A stretch of 64,000 nt of DNA from Henckelia pumila (taxonomy: Eukaryota > Streptophyta > Magnoliopsida > Lamiales > Gesneriaceae). Below, piece by piece: positions 43,531-56,001 of the stretch. Positions within the stretch are counted from its first letter, which is position 1; each line of letters opens with the position of its first letter. Made by a program: the position numbers and the translations under genes. A model generated the notes under the pieces. That model searched no databases, was not told the origin of the DNA, and saw nothing but the letters and a program-made list of their open reading frames with translations. The DNA is taken from NCBI RefSeq assembly GCF_033568475.1, contig NC_133121.1:170191716-170255715 (forward strand). The letters run 5' to 3'.

Positions 43531-46500
43531 AATGATTTGCAGGTAATGACAAGAAGTCGTAAGCTAAGGATGGGTGAGACCCAGCTAAGGCTCGGGAATG
43601 GTTCTAGAGTCAAAGCCAAAGCTATAGGAGACATTTATTTAGTTTTGCAGAACAATTTTAAGTTATTTTTGAGAGATGTTTTATATGTTCCGGATTTGAT
43701 CAAAAACATTATATCTATTTCTATGCTTGATAGAGATGGTTTTTCTTGCAATTTTGTAAATGGGATTTGCAATATTTACAAGAATGAATGTTTGATTGGA
43801 AATGGACAACTTGAAAATGATCTATATAGCTTAAAATTAAAAGACGTTCCAATTAATTATGTTGATAAACCGGTAACAACAATTAAAAGGAAGGACGATA
43901 GTCAAAACCCGGCTAACCTTTGGCATGCTAGGCTAGGTCATATTTCCTCAAGGAGGATGAACAAGCTAGTGGGAGAGGGCATGTTTGATATGTTTGATAT
44001 TAACTCTCTACCTACTTGTGAGTCCTTCCTAAAGGGAAAAATGACTAAATCTCCTTTCAAAAGAAAACCTGAGCGTAGTCAAAATCTGTTGGATTTGATC
44101 CATACAGATGTTTGCGGTCCATTTAGGATTGGTACTAAATGTGGCAACACCTACTTCATTACCTTTACTGATGATCATTCTAGATATGAGTATTTATATT
44201 TAATGAAATATAAGTCTGAAGCATTTGAAAGGTTCAAAGAATTCAAGGCTGAAGTAGAAAACAAACTAGGTAAAAGTATTAAGGCACTTCGATCGGATCG
44301 AGGTGGAGAATACTTAAGTACCGAGTTTTTGGACTATCTAAAAGAGAATGGGATTCTCTCACAGTGGACTCCTCCTATGACACCTCAGCTTAATGGTGTT
44401 TCGGAGCGTCGCAATCGAACTTTGTTGGACATGGTTCGATCCATGATGAGCTTCACTGAGCTCCCACCTTCGTTTTGGGGCTACGCGTTTGAAACGGCGC
44501 TATTGTTGTTAAACAACGTCCACACTAAAGCAGTAAATAAAACACCATACGAGTTATGGAATGGCAAAGCTCCTAAGTATTCGTACTTGAAGATTTGGGG
44601 ATGTCCTGCTTACGTGAAGCAGACAGTGGGAGATAAGTTGGATAGTCGATCCTCCTTATGTTATTTTGTGGGGTATCCGAAGAATTCAATCGGATATTAT
44701 TTCTATCATCCTAATGAAACAAAAGTGTTTGTTTCAAGGAATGCCACCTTCTTGGAGAAGGAGTTCTTATTGGATAAGAAAGGCAAGATGATGGAACTCG
44801 AAGAAATTCGAGAAGAACCCGAGATACAATATAGCGATCCTACACCTCAAGAATCATCACAAGACACGCCTACTACTAGGAGATCCGAGAGGACTTCTAG
44901 GCCTCCTATTAGATATGGTCTTCTTCTTTAAGGGGATCAAAGTGAACCCGACATTGGATGTGATCCAAGAAACTTCAAGGAAGCAATTTCTGATGCGGAT
45001 TCAAATTTATGGCTTGAAGCTATGCAATCGGAAATAGATTCGTTGCATTCTAACCAAGTTTGGTCTTTAGTAGTTCCTCCCGATGGAATTGTTCCAATTG
45101 GGTGCAAATGGATCTACAAGAGAAAGCTTGGGCCTGATGGAAAGGTATTGACCTACAAGGCACGATTGGTGGCAAAAGGTTATACTCAAAGACAAGGAGT
45201 TGACTATGATGAAACCTTTTCACTAGTCGCAATGTTCAAGTCCATAAGAATCCTTATTGCCATAGCAGCATGGTATGACTATGAGATATGACAAATGGAT
45301 GTAAAGACTGCATTTCTTAATGGAAACATTAAGGAAGAGATCTATATGACGCAGCCTGAGGGATACACATCCATGGAAAGTGAGCATAAGGTATGCAAGC
45401 TTCAGAGATCAATCTATGGTCTCAAACAAGCATCAAGAAGTTGGAACCAGAAATTTGATGAAACAATAAAGGATTTTGGTTTCATCAAAAACCCGGAGGA
45501 ACCATGCGTGTACAAGAAAGTAGTTAAGGATGCGGTAACATTCTTAGTACTTTATGTTGATGACATTCTACTCATGGGGAATGACGTAGGGATGTTGCAG
45601 TCAACAAAGATATGATTATCAAGTAGATTCTCGATGAAGGATTTGGGTGAGGCCTCCTATATTCTTGGGATACAGATCTATAGAGATAGATCTAAGAGAA
45701 TGATAGGACTTACTCAATCAACCTACATCGAAACCATATTGAAAAGGTTTTCAATGGATGGGTCCAAGAGAGGACATCTACCTATGTGTCATGGAGTTTC
45801 TTTATCCAAGTCTATGTGTCCCAAGACTGACGAAGAGATAGAGAAGATGATACACATACCATATGCGTCAGCCATTGGTAGTATCATGTATGGGATGATA
45901 TCTACCAGACCGGATGTGGCCTATGCTCTGAGCGTCACGAGCAGATACCAAGCCAATCCCGGTCAAATGCATTGGAAAGCCGTGAAGGATATTCTTAAGT
46001 ACTTGCGAAGGACTAAGAATTTATTCATGGTTTATGGAGGGAGAGAATTGAAGTTGGAAGGCTATACCGACTCTAGCTTCCAATGTGACGTGGATGACTC
46101 GAAATCAACCTCTGGATTTGTATTCGTGCTCAATGGCGGTGCTGTTTCTTGGAAGAGTTCCAAGAAAGACACCACAGCGGATTCCACCACTGAGGCAGAA
46201 TACATTGCAGCATCAGCTGCTGCTAAAGAGGCGGTTTGGATAAGGAAATTCATCCAAGAGTTGGGTGTAATTCCTGAAGCTGTTGGTCCAGTCCCGGTGT
46301 ACTGTGACAACATGGGTGCCGTTGCTCAGGCAAAGGAGCCAAGGTCTCATCAGAAGTCCAAACACGTACTGAGAAAATACCACATCATCCGGGAGATTGT
46401 GGAAAGAGGAGACATCAGTGTCGAGAGAGTGGCCTCTACAGACAATATCGCTGATCCGCTTACTAAGCCCTTGCCAAGACCATTGTTTGACAAACATCGT

Positions 46501-46539
46501 GAAGCAATGGGATTACGTAGTATGACTAGTTGGCTTTAG
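43507..46539 (+). pseudogene. Copia pol: integrase, reverse transcriptase, RNase H, broken by three stops
   Basis: One frame from about 43507 to the TAG at 46537-46539. Order: rest of the protease (HICNDLQ), integrase zinc motif (LWHARLGHIS), integrase core (TDVCGPF, DDHSRYEYLYL, RSDRGGEYLS; D, D and E residues present), RT (KWIYKRK, VDYDETFSLVAMF, LYVDDILLMG near 45550), and RNase H (GYTDSSFQCD, TAEAEYIAAS variant TTEAEYIAAS, DNMGAVAQAK). Stops: TAA 44929-44931, TGA 45289-45291, TGA 45613-45615. The two TGA codons stand where Trp is usual. The YVDD box and integrase residues are intact. Recently disabled; trans-complementation is possible in principle but not shown. Confidence 0.95.
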
Positions 46540-46553
46540 GGAAAGTGGGAGAT

Positions 46554-48435
46554 TGAAAGAGTGGGTGCCCGGTTAGCCAACTTGTGGCTAAGGGCTTTTA
46601 TGACTCTATGTAAAACAATCTTTTGTTTAATATAATTTACACTTTTATAATGGTATTGACTTTATCTTTCTTCATATTGTTATATGATGATATAATATTG
46701 TTGTTTTGATAAAGACCTTGAATATACTATAGTGTATGTAAGATGTGGTAGCACATGGGGATGGCTATCATGAAACACATCTTATAGTCACTGTATATTC
46801 TAAACTGTTCCTAGTCAATTGAGCCATCCGCAAATAAGGATAAGGATCGCTCGAGATTGAGACTAGCATTTGCGATGCCGAGTACCACGTTTCATTGGTA
46901 TGGAACATAGATATGTTCAAAGCATGCAAATGGATATTCATATGATGAATGATCGAACTACCCTATTCGGACTTTCCAAGTGGTTATCACTTATCGAGTG
47001 GATAAAGTCCGCGGTTTTGGTTGTACACCATTAGTCCTTATTACTTGAAACATCATTGAGACTCTATATGCTACTACTGTACTTTGACTCATTTACCGAC
47101 TCTATTGGGGTCATCAGGTGTCGGGATTTGGTACAGTTACGACACATATAGGAGTCGATGCTTTGTTGTCAAGGATTCACCACATACTTGCGAGTGTGGA
47201 TATCCTATGCGATCTGAGGAGATATTAGTGTGACGAATCTCTGGCCAGAGTACATGATGTGTTTTAGGTTAATTGGTTATCCTAGTAACACATGCGATGT
47301 CACTTTTGATCTCCAAGATGTAATGCATAGTTATCGAATCTCGAACGACTCTTGATATACCAATGGTTGTTGATTCGATCGGGATATATGGATGAAGGGA
47401 CCATACTGTACGCTAACCAAAATCTACTGGTTCTTGCAGGCACTATCAGTAATACCTAGGGAATCATGGGGCGATGTTGCTAGGCGCTCTTACCATGATT
47501 CGATGGGTAAGTCGGAAATTGTTGTTCCGAGTCACAAGGAGTTGTGAGCCCACGGCTAGCTGTATTCCTTAACCATTGAGGGTTACACAAGTAATGGATT
47601 ACTAAAACCCCGTAGAGATAGTTAAATTTAAAGAGTTAAATTTAATGAAAGAGAAGTTGGACTTCTTAACTAAAGGGAGTGAGATTTCCTAAAATGACAT
47701 AGGGATGGACATTTTTGGAAATAACTGAATTCGGATTCAAAAAAATTATCTTGACTCTAAAAGATGCAGAAATGGTTTCTGTGCACATTGGTGAAATCAT
47801 TTTATCAATCGGAGTCACGATGAATTTTATATTAATTTCTATAACAACGGGCTTGGCTTGTTGGGCTTAAGTTATGGATTGTGGGCTTTAAGGAGTTAGA
47901 GTCCTGATACAATTATAACTAGAAATTATCTATAAATAGAGGTGTTGGGTTCGAAAATCAAACACATTGTGTCTTATAATTTTCGAACACTGCATAAATA
48001 ATTCTAAGGGATTTTTCGAAAATTCCTTGCTCCTTTTTGAGAAAATTCGGATTGTGATTTTTGTGAAAAATTACAATTCTGAATTAACAGATCATATCTA
48101 TTTATTCTCAACGCAAAACTTCTGATTGATTTCTAGTGCAGTCAATCAGAGGGTTTCTGTTTTCTGTTCGTGGACCTGATTCCGGTGATTGATCGTGACG
48201 CCATCGGTTCCCGGGATATACAAGAAGAGCAGATTAAATTCTGTTGGAGTCCATAATCTCGTTTCGAGATTTAAGGTAAAACATTAATTGTGATTATTTG
48301 TTTTACTTGTATGAATTTAATCGTAAAAGTTTTGATACCCAGATATGGAATCGTTCCATATTAATAAAATAAATATTTTAAACTTCCGCTGCACCGGGTA
48401 TCAATTCTAATTGATCTGAACACAGTTTTCCGACA
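46554..48435 (+). repeat. 3' LTR of the copia element
   Basis: Same length as the 5' LTR. Preceded by the purine tract GGGAAAGTGGGAGA. TATAAATA at 47931-47938. Ends CGACA. Confidence 0.97.
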
Positions 48436-48440
48436 CCTGC

Positions 48441-49584
48441 CACCAACATATTTCCCTATTTTTCGTTATTCCCTCTTCTATTTTCCCTCTTCTTGCGAGC
48501 TGCCACACCCAATCCTTCTTCCCTCTTCTGCCAGCTGCCAAACCATGCCCTCGTCTCATCCCTATTTGTTCCCGTTGCCACGCCCTGCCCGTTGCCACAG
48601 CGGCAGCCCTTCTTCCCTCTGTTTAAAGTTTACCATGTTTAGCACATTCAGTGGATAGTTGATTTAGTGGGGGTTCATCAATTATCAGTATCTCTAAGAA
48701 CCCTCGGGTTTGATTGTTTTCTTTGACCTATTGAAATTCATTTGTGATAGATTTTGGTTGTTTTTGTGTTATGTTTTGTCCTCCTAATTTTGTCTAATCA
48801 TAATATTTGCAGATAAGATTCATTGACAATGCAGATAACAGCTGGAATCGATCATCAAATCTCGCAACTTGGCTCTGATCTAGCATCGACACTTGTCATT
48901 GTAGTTTCAGAGGTATCATCTGTCGTTCCATTGTCAAATTGCTTGTCTGGTTAGAACTATCTGTATCCTGCTGACCTGCTACTTTCCGTTCATCTCTTAG
49001 AGTGGAGGCAATCCTGAAACAATAAATTGACTACTTGAGGTTCAGAATGCACTAATATTCAAGGCATTCTTCCTCTGTCAGGTATGGTGATAAGGCTTGT
49101 GAAAAGATTTCTTGCAGCTTATGGTACTTGATTGTTGGAGAATTGTGTGTTTATGTGGACTATGGCTATCTACCAAGACACAACATGAAACATTCCAAAA
49201 TATACCGTTTGTTTTGGAAATATTTTGCTCTTTATTTAAAGGTGTTTGATATTTATGTAAAATTGGCTAGGAAAACTTATATGATTGTGATTGTGTGAAT
49301 TACATTGTTAGATAATTATTACAGTTTTTTATATCTCATTATTCCTAATTCATAAAGGTGAAATAGGTATTGATTAGACAGTACCAAACTCAAATCTAAT
49401 ATGTCTTTTAAGATTTTTTGAATCGATCTTTAGTAGATGCATTTCCTAACTCTTCGAATCAATTTTTAAAATGAAATATTTAATATCCTCCACCAATTTT
49501 GAAATTGATTGTTTTTTTTTTATTTTTTCGATCAAGATCTCTTCTCGTAGAAACTTCTTGCTGATAGAAAAAAGAATATCAGAT
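48441..49584. other. Intergenic, no gene recognised
   Basis: A pyrimidine-rich block (48441-48620) with CTGCCACACCCAA-type repeats matches the DNA left of the copia insertion. The remainder is AT-rich and anonymous. Confidence 0.45.
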
Positions 49585-50073
49585 ATGACTGCACAAAAGA
49601 CTTGGGTATGTTCGTTTTTGTTATAAAAATTATTTATTTTTCATATTTCTCTATAAATCACTTGAACATAATTGAGTGTTTAATTAATTGATATTAGTAG
49701 TTGACTTGATTTATTTTTTTGTGCAGGTTAATCTTCAATCTCAACTATAAGAGGAGAATTATTTTAGTTGCAAATTTAGCTTACATTCCAAATATCAGAA
49801 AGTAAGTGAGATCATATTAGATTGCTTGAACGAGGAGAAAATGATATTCATGGTTGAACAAACACAGTTTGGCAATTTGATCAAATATGCTGCAGAATAT
49901 AGTTTATCTAATCAGATTTTGTGGTTTATGATGCTGAGACAAACTTATATAACTGATGATGATGATGAAATGTGGTTTGTTGTGAATGATAGACCAATAA
50001 GATTTTCTAGAATGGAGTATGGATTGATAACAGGGTTGGAATGTTCTGATAATTTTCCTGAAGAAGTACTTGA
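49585..50073 (+). pseudogene. DUF1985-domain gene, cut by an LTR retrotransposon
   Basis: A plausible first exon (49585-49605, MTAQKTW) joins across a GT-AG intron to an exon starting about 49728. A TAA at 49749-49751 interrupts it, then the frame reads through VEQTQFGNLIKYAA, LWFMMLRQTY, EMWFVVNDRPIRFS and EYGLITGLECSDNF. This is the DUF1985 pattern (pFGhL, LLLRQ, LWFxxNxxPxRFS, EFxLITGL), known from plant proteins often linked to Mutator-type and Ulp1-bearing transposons. The frame runs straight into the LTR at 50074, which supplies a false C-terminus ending at 50104. No Ulp1 protease part is in the window. Confidence 0.75.
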
Positions 50074-51917
50074 TGTAGTGACCCAACCCGGATCCACTAT
50101 CTAATCAGAGTTAATTAGCGCATGCAATAAAACTTAAAGCGTAAGGAGCGGATAATTTAAAATACAACAAATCCAATCGGCAGAATACAACCGACGATAA
50201 CAAAAGTGTATAAATACCATTATACAACCAAATCGAAGGTTCAGGGTAAACAAATCCCTACCCTCTAAAACCTCACACTCTCGGATCCTCAATCCTGCTG
50301 AGAGCCGCCTGGACCGTCTAGCCTCAAACCTGCCCCGCCACAAGGTACACCACAATACCCAAACACAGGGGCGTGAGCGATAACCCTCAATACATATGCA
50401 ATGATATATGTACAAATATGCGCACACAGATGATTTAAAATCCAAGGTAAAACACTTGCTCATGGCGCCAGGAATATACAGTACCGACTAGAGAGCGACT
50501 CCGCGGGGTACTCATATATTCTATATCAGGGCTGAGTCAACCCCATCCTGACCCAAATCCAAAACAGGATACAAGTCCCATATGAAAACTGTCATACCTG
50601 ACTCGAGTCCAACACGAGATCACTGTTCCCTATGGAGACTATCAATGACTCACATATCTCAGGATGCAGTCACACGTAAAATCATGCATGTGCTAAGGCG
50701 GTAAAACGTGCTAAAACATGATAAAATATATAGCACATACTCATGCAACATACATGCAAATATATCATGCCGGCTATCTCGGTCAGTACTTACGTACCTC
50801 TAACACTGCTGGTCAAAACCTAGCTCCGCTGGTCTAGACTCCAAGCCTACTAGTCCAGTCTACTGCTAATACAATGCAATTACCCATGCATCAATAATTA
50901 AGCTCTAAAAGCCTTAACTAAGCTATTGCATACTTCTAAATATTTTTAGGAAGCCAAAGCTATACCTGCGTCCGTCGTTAGCCCTTTGCTGTCGGTAGCC
51001 TCAAAACTAGGCCACAGCTCCGCTACGAAGTCTAGATCGCTGTGCCACTTCCGGAATCCCGATAGGACGCCTAGATCTCCCTAGATTTGAGTTAGAAGGC
51101 CTAGGAATCGAGAGAGAAGAGAAGTCTAGATCGCTGTGCCACTTTATTATACACTTTGTGGTGTAATATTTTTTTTAATTTATTAAATTCGCCCCTCCTA
51201 GTTGAAAATCCTGGATACGCCACTGCATACATATGTATATGTATATAGCACATAGCACAACGGATCCTTATTCGAACACTGTCCGAATGCAGCAGCATAG
51301 ACAAAACCGAAATTCATGCGTACAATCAATCAATAATTCTACAATTAATAGTATATGTATGCATGGAATGAGTATTTGCAATTACTAATACTATAATTCT
51401 ACTACCATTCACATGAAACTCAAGTGGGACCCATGTAATCAATATTACATTCCATAATATATGCTATAATCATCTTTATCATTTTGGTTAGTTAGATGCT
51501 ATTTGTAAAGGCACTGCCTTGATATATATCCGACTGTTGACATTAATCAATATATGTAAGGTCCACTATTTCTCGGACCCTCTATTTATAGACACGTAAC
51601 GGAACGTCCGTTCTCCATCGTTGCGTCTATTCTGCCTGACGAACGTTGCGTCTGTTCCTCTTCGTTGCTTCCGATGTCCCATCAAGTGCGTAAGCAATGC
51701 CGTCATCTTGCTGACGTCATCTGCCAGAACGTTGCTTCCGTTCATGAACGATGCTTCCGTTCCTGGTCACCCTTCTGGCCATTTTCGATCATTCTGAATC
51801 CATTCCTGAAGTCCGTTAATCCAACCAAAACTTCCTTAATCATGTATTAGTAATGCAAAACATGATCACACGATTAATATACTCATTAATCGTTAATTAT
51901 GGATACGGTTCACTACA
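50074..51917 (-). repeat. 3' LTR of a reverse-strand Tekay-like gypsy element, 1844 bp
   Basis: Ends TGTAGTGA and TCACTACA are inverted over 8 bp. On the reverse strand it directly follows the polypurine tract AAGTGGGGGAGAA. Internal blocks match the LTR family at 31.5 kb (TAGCTTAGTTAAGGCTTTTAGAG, here broken as TAGCTTAGTTAAGGC; also GCGGAGC and TTTTGAGGC), so the two are related. Left flank 5-mer is CTTGA (50069-50073). Confidence 0.88.
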
Positions 51918-52040
51918 TTCTCCCCCACTTAAGAAATTTCGTCCTCGAAATTTAAGTCTAGAGGAAAACATGAATAGTCAACCAAATGATCTTTATTACA
52001 ACTGAACAAATACAAACTTAATACAAGGAAGTACAAAATC

Positions 52041-54663
52041 TCAAAATAACTCGGGGTGCTCGGCTCGCATCCGGCTCTCTAACTCCCAAGTAGCTTCCTC
52101 TGTACCTCTGCGCTGCCATTGTACCATCACCAACGATATACGCTTGTTACGAAGTACCTTGTCTTTCCTGTCTAGAATCCGTAAGGGTCTCTCCACAAAC
52201 GACAAATCTTGATCCAACTGCACCTCGGTTGGATGCAAAATGTGCGACTCGTCCGCCACGTACTGTCTCAACAAGGACACGTGGAACACATCATGGATCC
52301 CAGAAAGATCTGGTGGCAATTCTAGACGATAAGCCACGTCCCCAACCTTCTCGAGAATCTCGAAAGGACCAATAAATCTCGGTGTAAGCTTACCCTTGCG
52401 ACCAAACCTCATCACCTTCCGGAAAGGTGACACACGCAAGAATACAGGCTCTCCTACCTCGAAGTGTAATGGCCTCCGGTGAGTGTTCGCGTAACTAGCC
52501 TGTCGATCCTAGGCCGCCTTAATCCTGCGTCGGATCAACTCCACTGCATCAGTCATCTGCTGAATCATCTGAGGACCCTCAACCTGACGCTCGCCAACCT
52601 CATCCCAAAACAGAGGGGTACGACAACGACGTCCATAAAGAGCCTCAAATGGTGCCATGTCAATGCTGCGATGGTAACTATTGTTGTAAGCGAACTCCAT
52701 CAATGGTAAATGGTCATGCCACGCTGGACCAAAATCCATCACCGCTGTGCAAAGCATATCCTCTAAAGTGCGAATAGTACGCTCGGACTCTCCATCCGTC
52801 TCTGGATGATAAGCCATACTCAAGCTCAAAGTAGTACCAAGGGCTCGCTGGCCCCAAAATCTCGAGGTGAATCTCGGATCTCTATCACTGACAATGCTCA
52901 ATGGAACGCCATGCAATCGAACGATCTCCCGCACATACAATTGCGCCATCCTATCAAAGGTATAATCGCATTTATAGGGAAGAAAATGCGCTGACTTAGA
53001 TAATAGATCCACGACAACCCAAATAGCATCACAATTCCTGGAAGACATAGGCAAGTGGGTGACAAAATCCATCGTCACATGCTCCCACTTCCACTCAGGA
53101 ATCTCTAAGTTGTGAAGTAACCCTCCAGGTCGTCTAAACTCTGCCTTGACCTGCTGATACACAAGGCATCGAGATACAAACTGATAGACATTGCGCTTCA
53201 TCCCTTTCCACCAAAAACGAGTACGAAGATCCTTATACATCTTCATGCTGTCTGGATGTACAGAGAATCGACTGCAGTGAGCTTGCGATAGGATCTCACC
53301 CCTCAAAGCAAAATCCTTGGGTACTACAACTCGACCAGAAAGACACAACAGACCGTCTCCTTGCAGATGGAAACCAGAAGTATTACCACCCTCCGCCAAA
53401 TGGGCTAACTTCTGAGTCTTCGGATCAGAATTCTGAGCTTCCTGGGTTCGTCAATACAAGGCTGGCTCTGCAAGCACAGAAGAAACATGAATCCCTTGTT
53501 GTTCTTTCTTATGACGGAACGTGAATCCCAAAGAACAACACTCCTTCACTGCCTTCAAAACAAACTGGTACGAAGGGAACTCACATAGACCTTGCGACTA
53601 AGCGCATCAGCAACGGGGTTCGAAGAACCTGGATGGTACTTGATCTCACAATTATAATCTTTCAACAGATCCATCCAACGACGCTGCCGCATGTTCAACT
53701 AAGCCTGAGTGAACAAATACTTCAAACTCTTATGATCGGTGAAGATCTCGAATCTTTCTCCATACAAATAGTGACGACATATCTTCAGAGCAAATACAAT
53801 GGCTGCAAGCTCTAGATCATGCACGGGATAGTTCTCCTAGTGAGTATTCAACTGTCTGGAAGCATACACGATCACGTGGTCATTCTGAGTCAACACGCAC
53901 CCCAAACCCTGGAGAGAAGCATTGGTGAAGACTACAAAACCACCTGATCCAGACGGTAAGGAAAGTACTGGAGCTGTCGTCAACCAACGTTTCAACTCAC
54001 GGAAACTGTCTTCACAAGCATCTGACCACACGAAAGAAGCATCTTTCTTCGTCAACTGTGTCAAAGACCTAGCTATCTAAGAGATATTCTCTACAAAACG
54101 CCGGTAGTACCCTGCCAAACCAAGGAAACTACGAATCTCAGATGCTGTAGTCGGACGCGACCACTTCAGAATAGCCTCTGTCTTGCTGGGGTCAACAGAT
54201 ACGCCCTCTTGAGAAATGACATGACCAAGGAATACAACTAGGTCAATCCAGAAGTCACACTTGCTCAGCTTCGCGTACAACTGTCTTTCCCTCAATACCT
54301 GAAGTACAGTGTAGAGATGATAGGCATGCTCATCCATGCTGCGAGAATAAACCAAGATATCATCGATGAACACTACCACAAACTTATCTAGAAAGTCGCG
54401 GAACACCCTGTTCATCAGATCCATAAAAACAGTTGGAGCATTCGTCAGACCAACGGCATCACTAGAAACTCATAGTGTCCATACCGTGTACGAAATGTTG
54501 TCTTTGGAACATCCTCCTGCCGAACTCGCAACAGATGATACCCAGACCGAAGATCAATCTTTGAATAGATAGAAGTACCCTGCAACTGATCAAAGAGATC
54601 ATCTATAAGCGGAAGAGGATATTTATTCTTCACTGTCACCCCATAAGCCAATTTTTCAAACAC
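52041..54663 (-). pseudogene. Tekay-like gypsy pol: RT, RNase H, integrase, chromodomain-like end
   Basis: Read leftwards from 54663: RT ([28 protein letters not shown], then a one-base loss at MPFG near 54450, then [11 protein letters not shown]), RNase H (FTNASLQGLGCVL, ADALSR region degraded), integrase zinc and core (VHPDSMKMYKDLRTRFWWKG, MDFVTHLP, ESERTIRTLEDML) and a C-terminus with PRFIGPFEIL and LVMVQWQRRGTEEATWE. At least two frameshifts (about 54450; between 53400 and 53836) and stops break it. RT FIDD box intact. Upstream gag/protease are absent; the element is truncated at 54663, where the Athila-like sequence begins. Confidence 0.9.
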
Positions 54664-56001
54664 TTCTCCACTAATGTAGTTAATAACAAAATTTAGATCA
54701 AAAGGTGTTTATAAGCTTGTAATGTTAGGCTCAGGTGTCGGCTTAAAAGAAAAGGATAGGATAAACACAAAAAAGAGAGCATAATATTAAGAAAATCAAA
54801 TCTGCACTTTTTGAGCTTTTCTCTTCACTGTTTTTCTTTTCTCTCTTTTTTCTTTCTTTTTTTTCAGCCTTGTTTAGATTTTTCTCTTTTTTCCAAGGCT
54901 TTTCATTTTTTTCTTGTGCCTTATTTTTATTTTTTTTAAGCATTTGCTTCATATATTTTTTCAGCACAAGTCATTTTTTCATATCATTCATCAGTTTATT
55001 TTCTTCACCAAGCTCAGCAAGAAATAACAATAGGGCATGCATCAATGAACTCCATTATACTCCCTTTAAGGTTAGGAACAAAATTTAAATTAGGCTCATC
55101 AAGGTAGGTATAATGAGTTTTCACAAAAAAAATATCGAATGGGGGTCTAAAAATATGCAATACATACACCATTCTTTTTAAATTAGGCTCAACATGGACA
55201 CTATGGAATAAAAGATCATAGGGTAGGCTTGAAAGGCTCAAACGATTCAAAAAGCACCTAAATCATCTCTAAATCAAGTTCATAACCAGAATTTTGCCTC
55301 GAAGTGCCATCGAACAGGTTCTAGAATAACACAAAGAATCTCAAGATAAATCATCAAACTCACAAAAAATTTCACCACTCCACATACAATCCACAAGATC
55401 ATGACTCAAAGTGCGCGAAATGTTCCTCATTCTTGACACATTAACTCAAAACAGGATATGCATGTATAAGGCTAAAAATCATCAAATCTCAAGTCGATAT
55501 GTAAAGCAAGATCAACATCATCACCGACTATCAGTCACTACTGAAATTTATTCTTTCTCATCTATGAAATTTCTTCCAAAAAAAAAAATTTCATGCTCAA
55601 GGAATAAACATATTTTTCCAATCACACAACATCCATATTAAAAACAATAAAGACATGCAAGCCAAACTCCCCCAAACTTAACCAGAAACATTGTCCTCAA
55701 TGAAAAAAAAATTCAAAGGAAAAACAGAAAACTTTCCTGACAAATGTGCTTGCATGAGGACGGAGGGTAATTGGTGTTTCCTGAATTCTGCTGCTGTCTG
55801 GACTTGATATAATCTACAACAAAACTTATGAAATTACCTCACAAGAAAAAAAGACCAAGAAAAATCAGAATCAACAATGAAAGCAAAAACAAGAAAAAAA
55901 CAGAATAGTAAAAGAAAGTAATAATAATAAAAACAAAAGATTTAAGAAAAAACATAGTTCTTAATTTATAGTCTCAAGCTAGACTTCTTTCCCAACACTC
56001 T
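54664..56001 (-). other. 3' untranslated region of the Athila-like element
   Basis: AT- and pyrimidine-rich, no gene. On the reverse strand GAGGACAATGTTTCTGG and GTTTGGGGGAGTTTGG (about 55655-55700) resemble the motif after pol in Athila-type elements. The 3' LTR is not present; the left border with the Tekay-like element lies near 54664-54690. Confidence 0.6.

Larger units (their letters stand above)
39131..48435 (+). mobile_element. Complete Ty1/copia retrotransposon, 9305 bp
   Basis: Two 1882-bp LTRs (39131-41012; 46554-48435), 5-bp target duplication CCTGC (39126-39130; 48436-48440), PBS for initiator Met tRNA, a polypurine tract, and gag-integrase-RT-RNase H in copia order. By hand, the LTRs differ at about 20 positions (roughly 1%), so the insertion is recent. 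The coding part nevertheless has a frameshift and three stops, so the copy is non-autonomous as it stands. Confidence 0.97.
50074..54663 (-). mobile_element. Truncated Tekay-like gypsy element
   Basis: Contains 3' LTR, polypurine tract (reverse complement at 51918-51930) and pol. 5' half missing. It disrupts the DUF1985 gene on its left. Confidence 0.85.

Noticed and set aside
54743-54967. Lys/Glu-rich reverse-strand frame
   Set aside because: Low-complexity pyrimidine/purine run in the Athila-like 3' region; no conserved motif.
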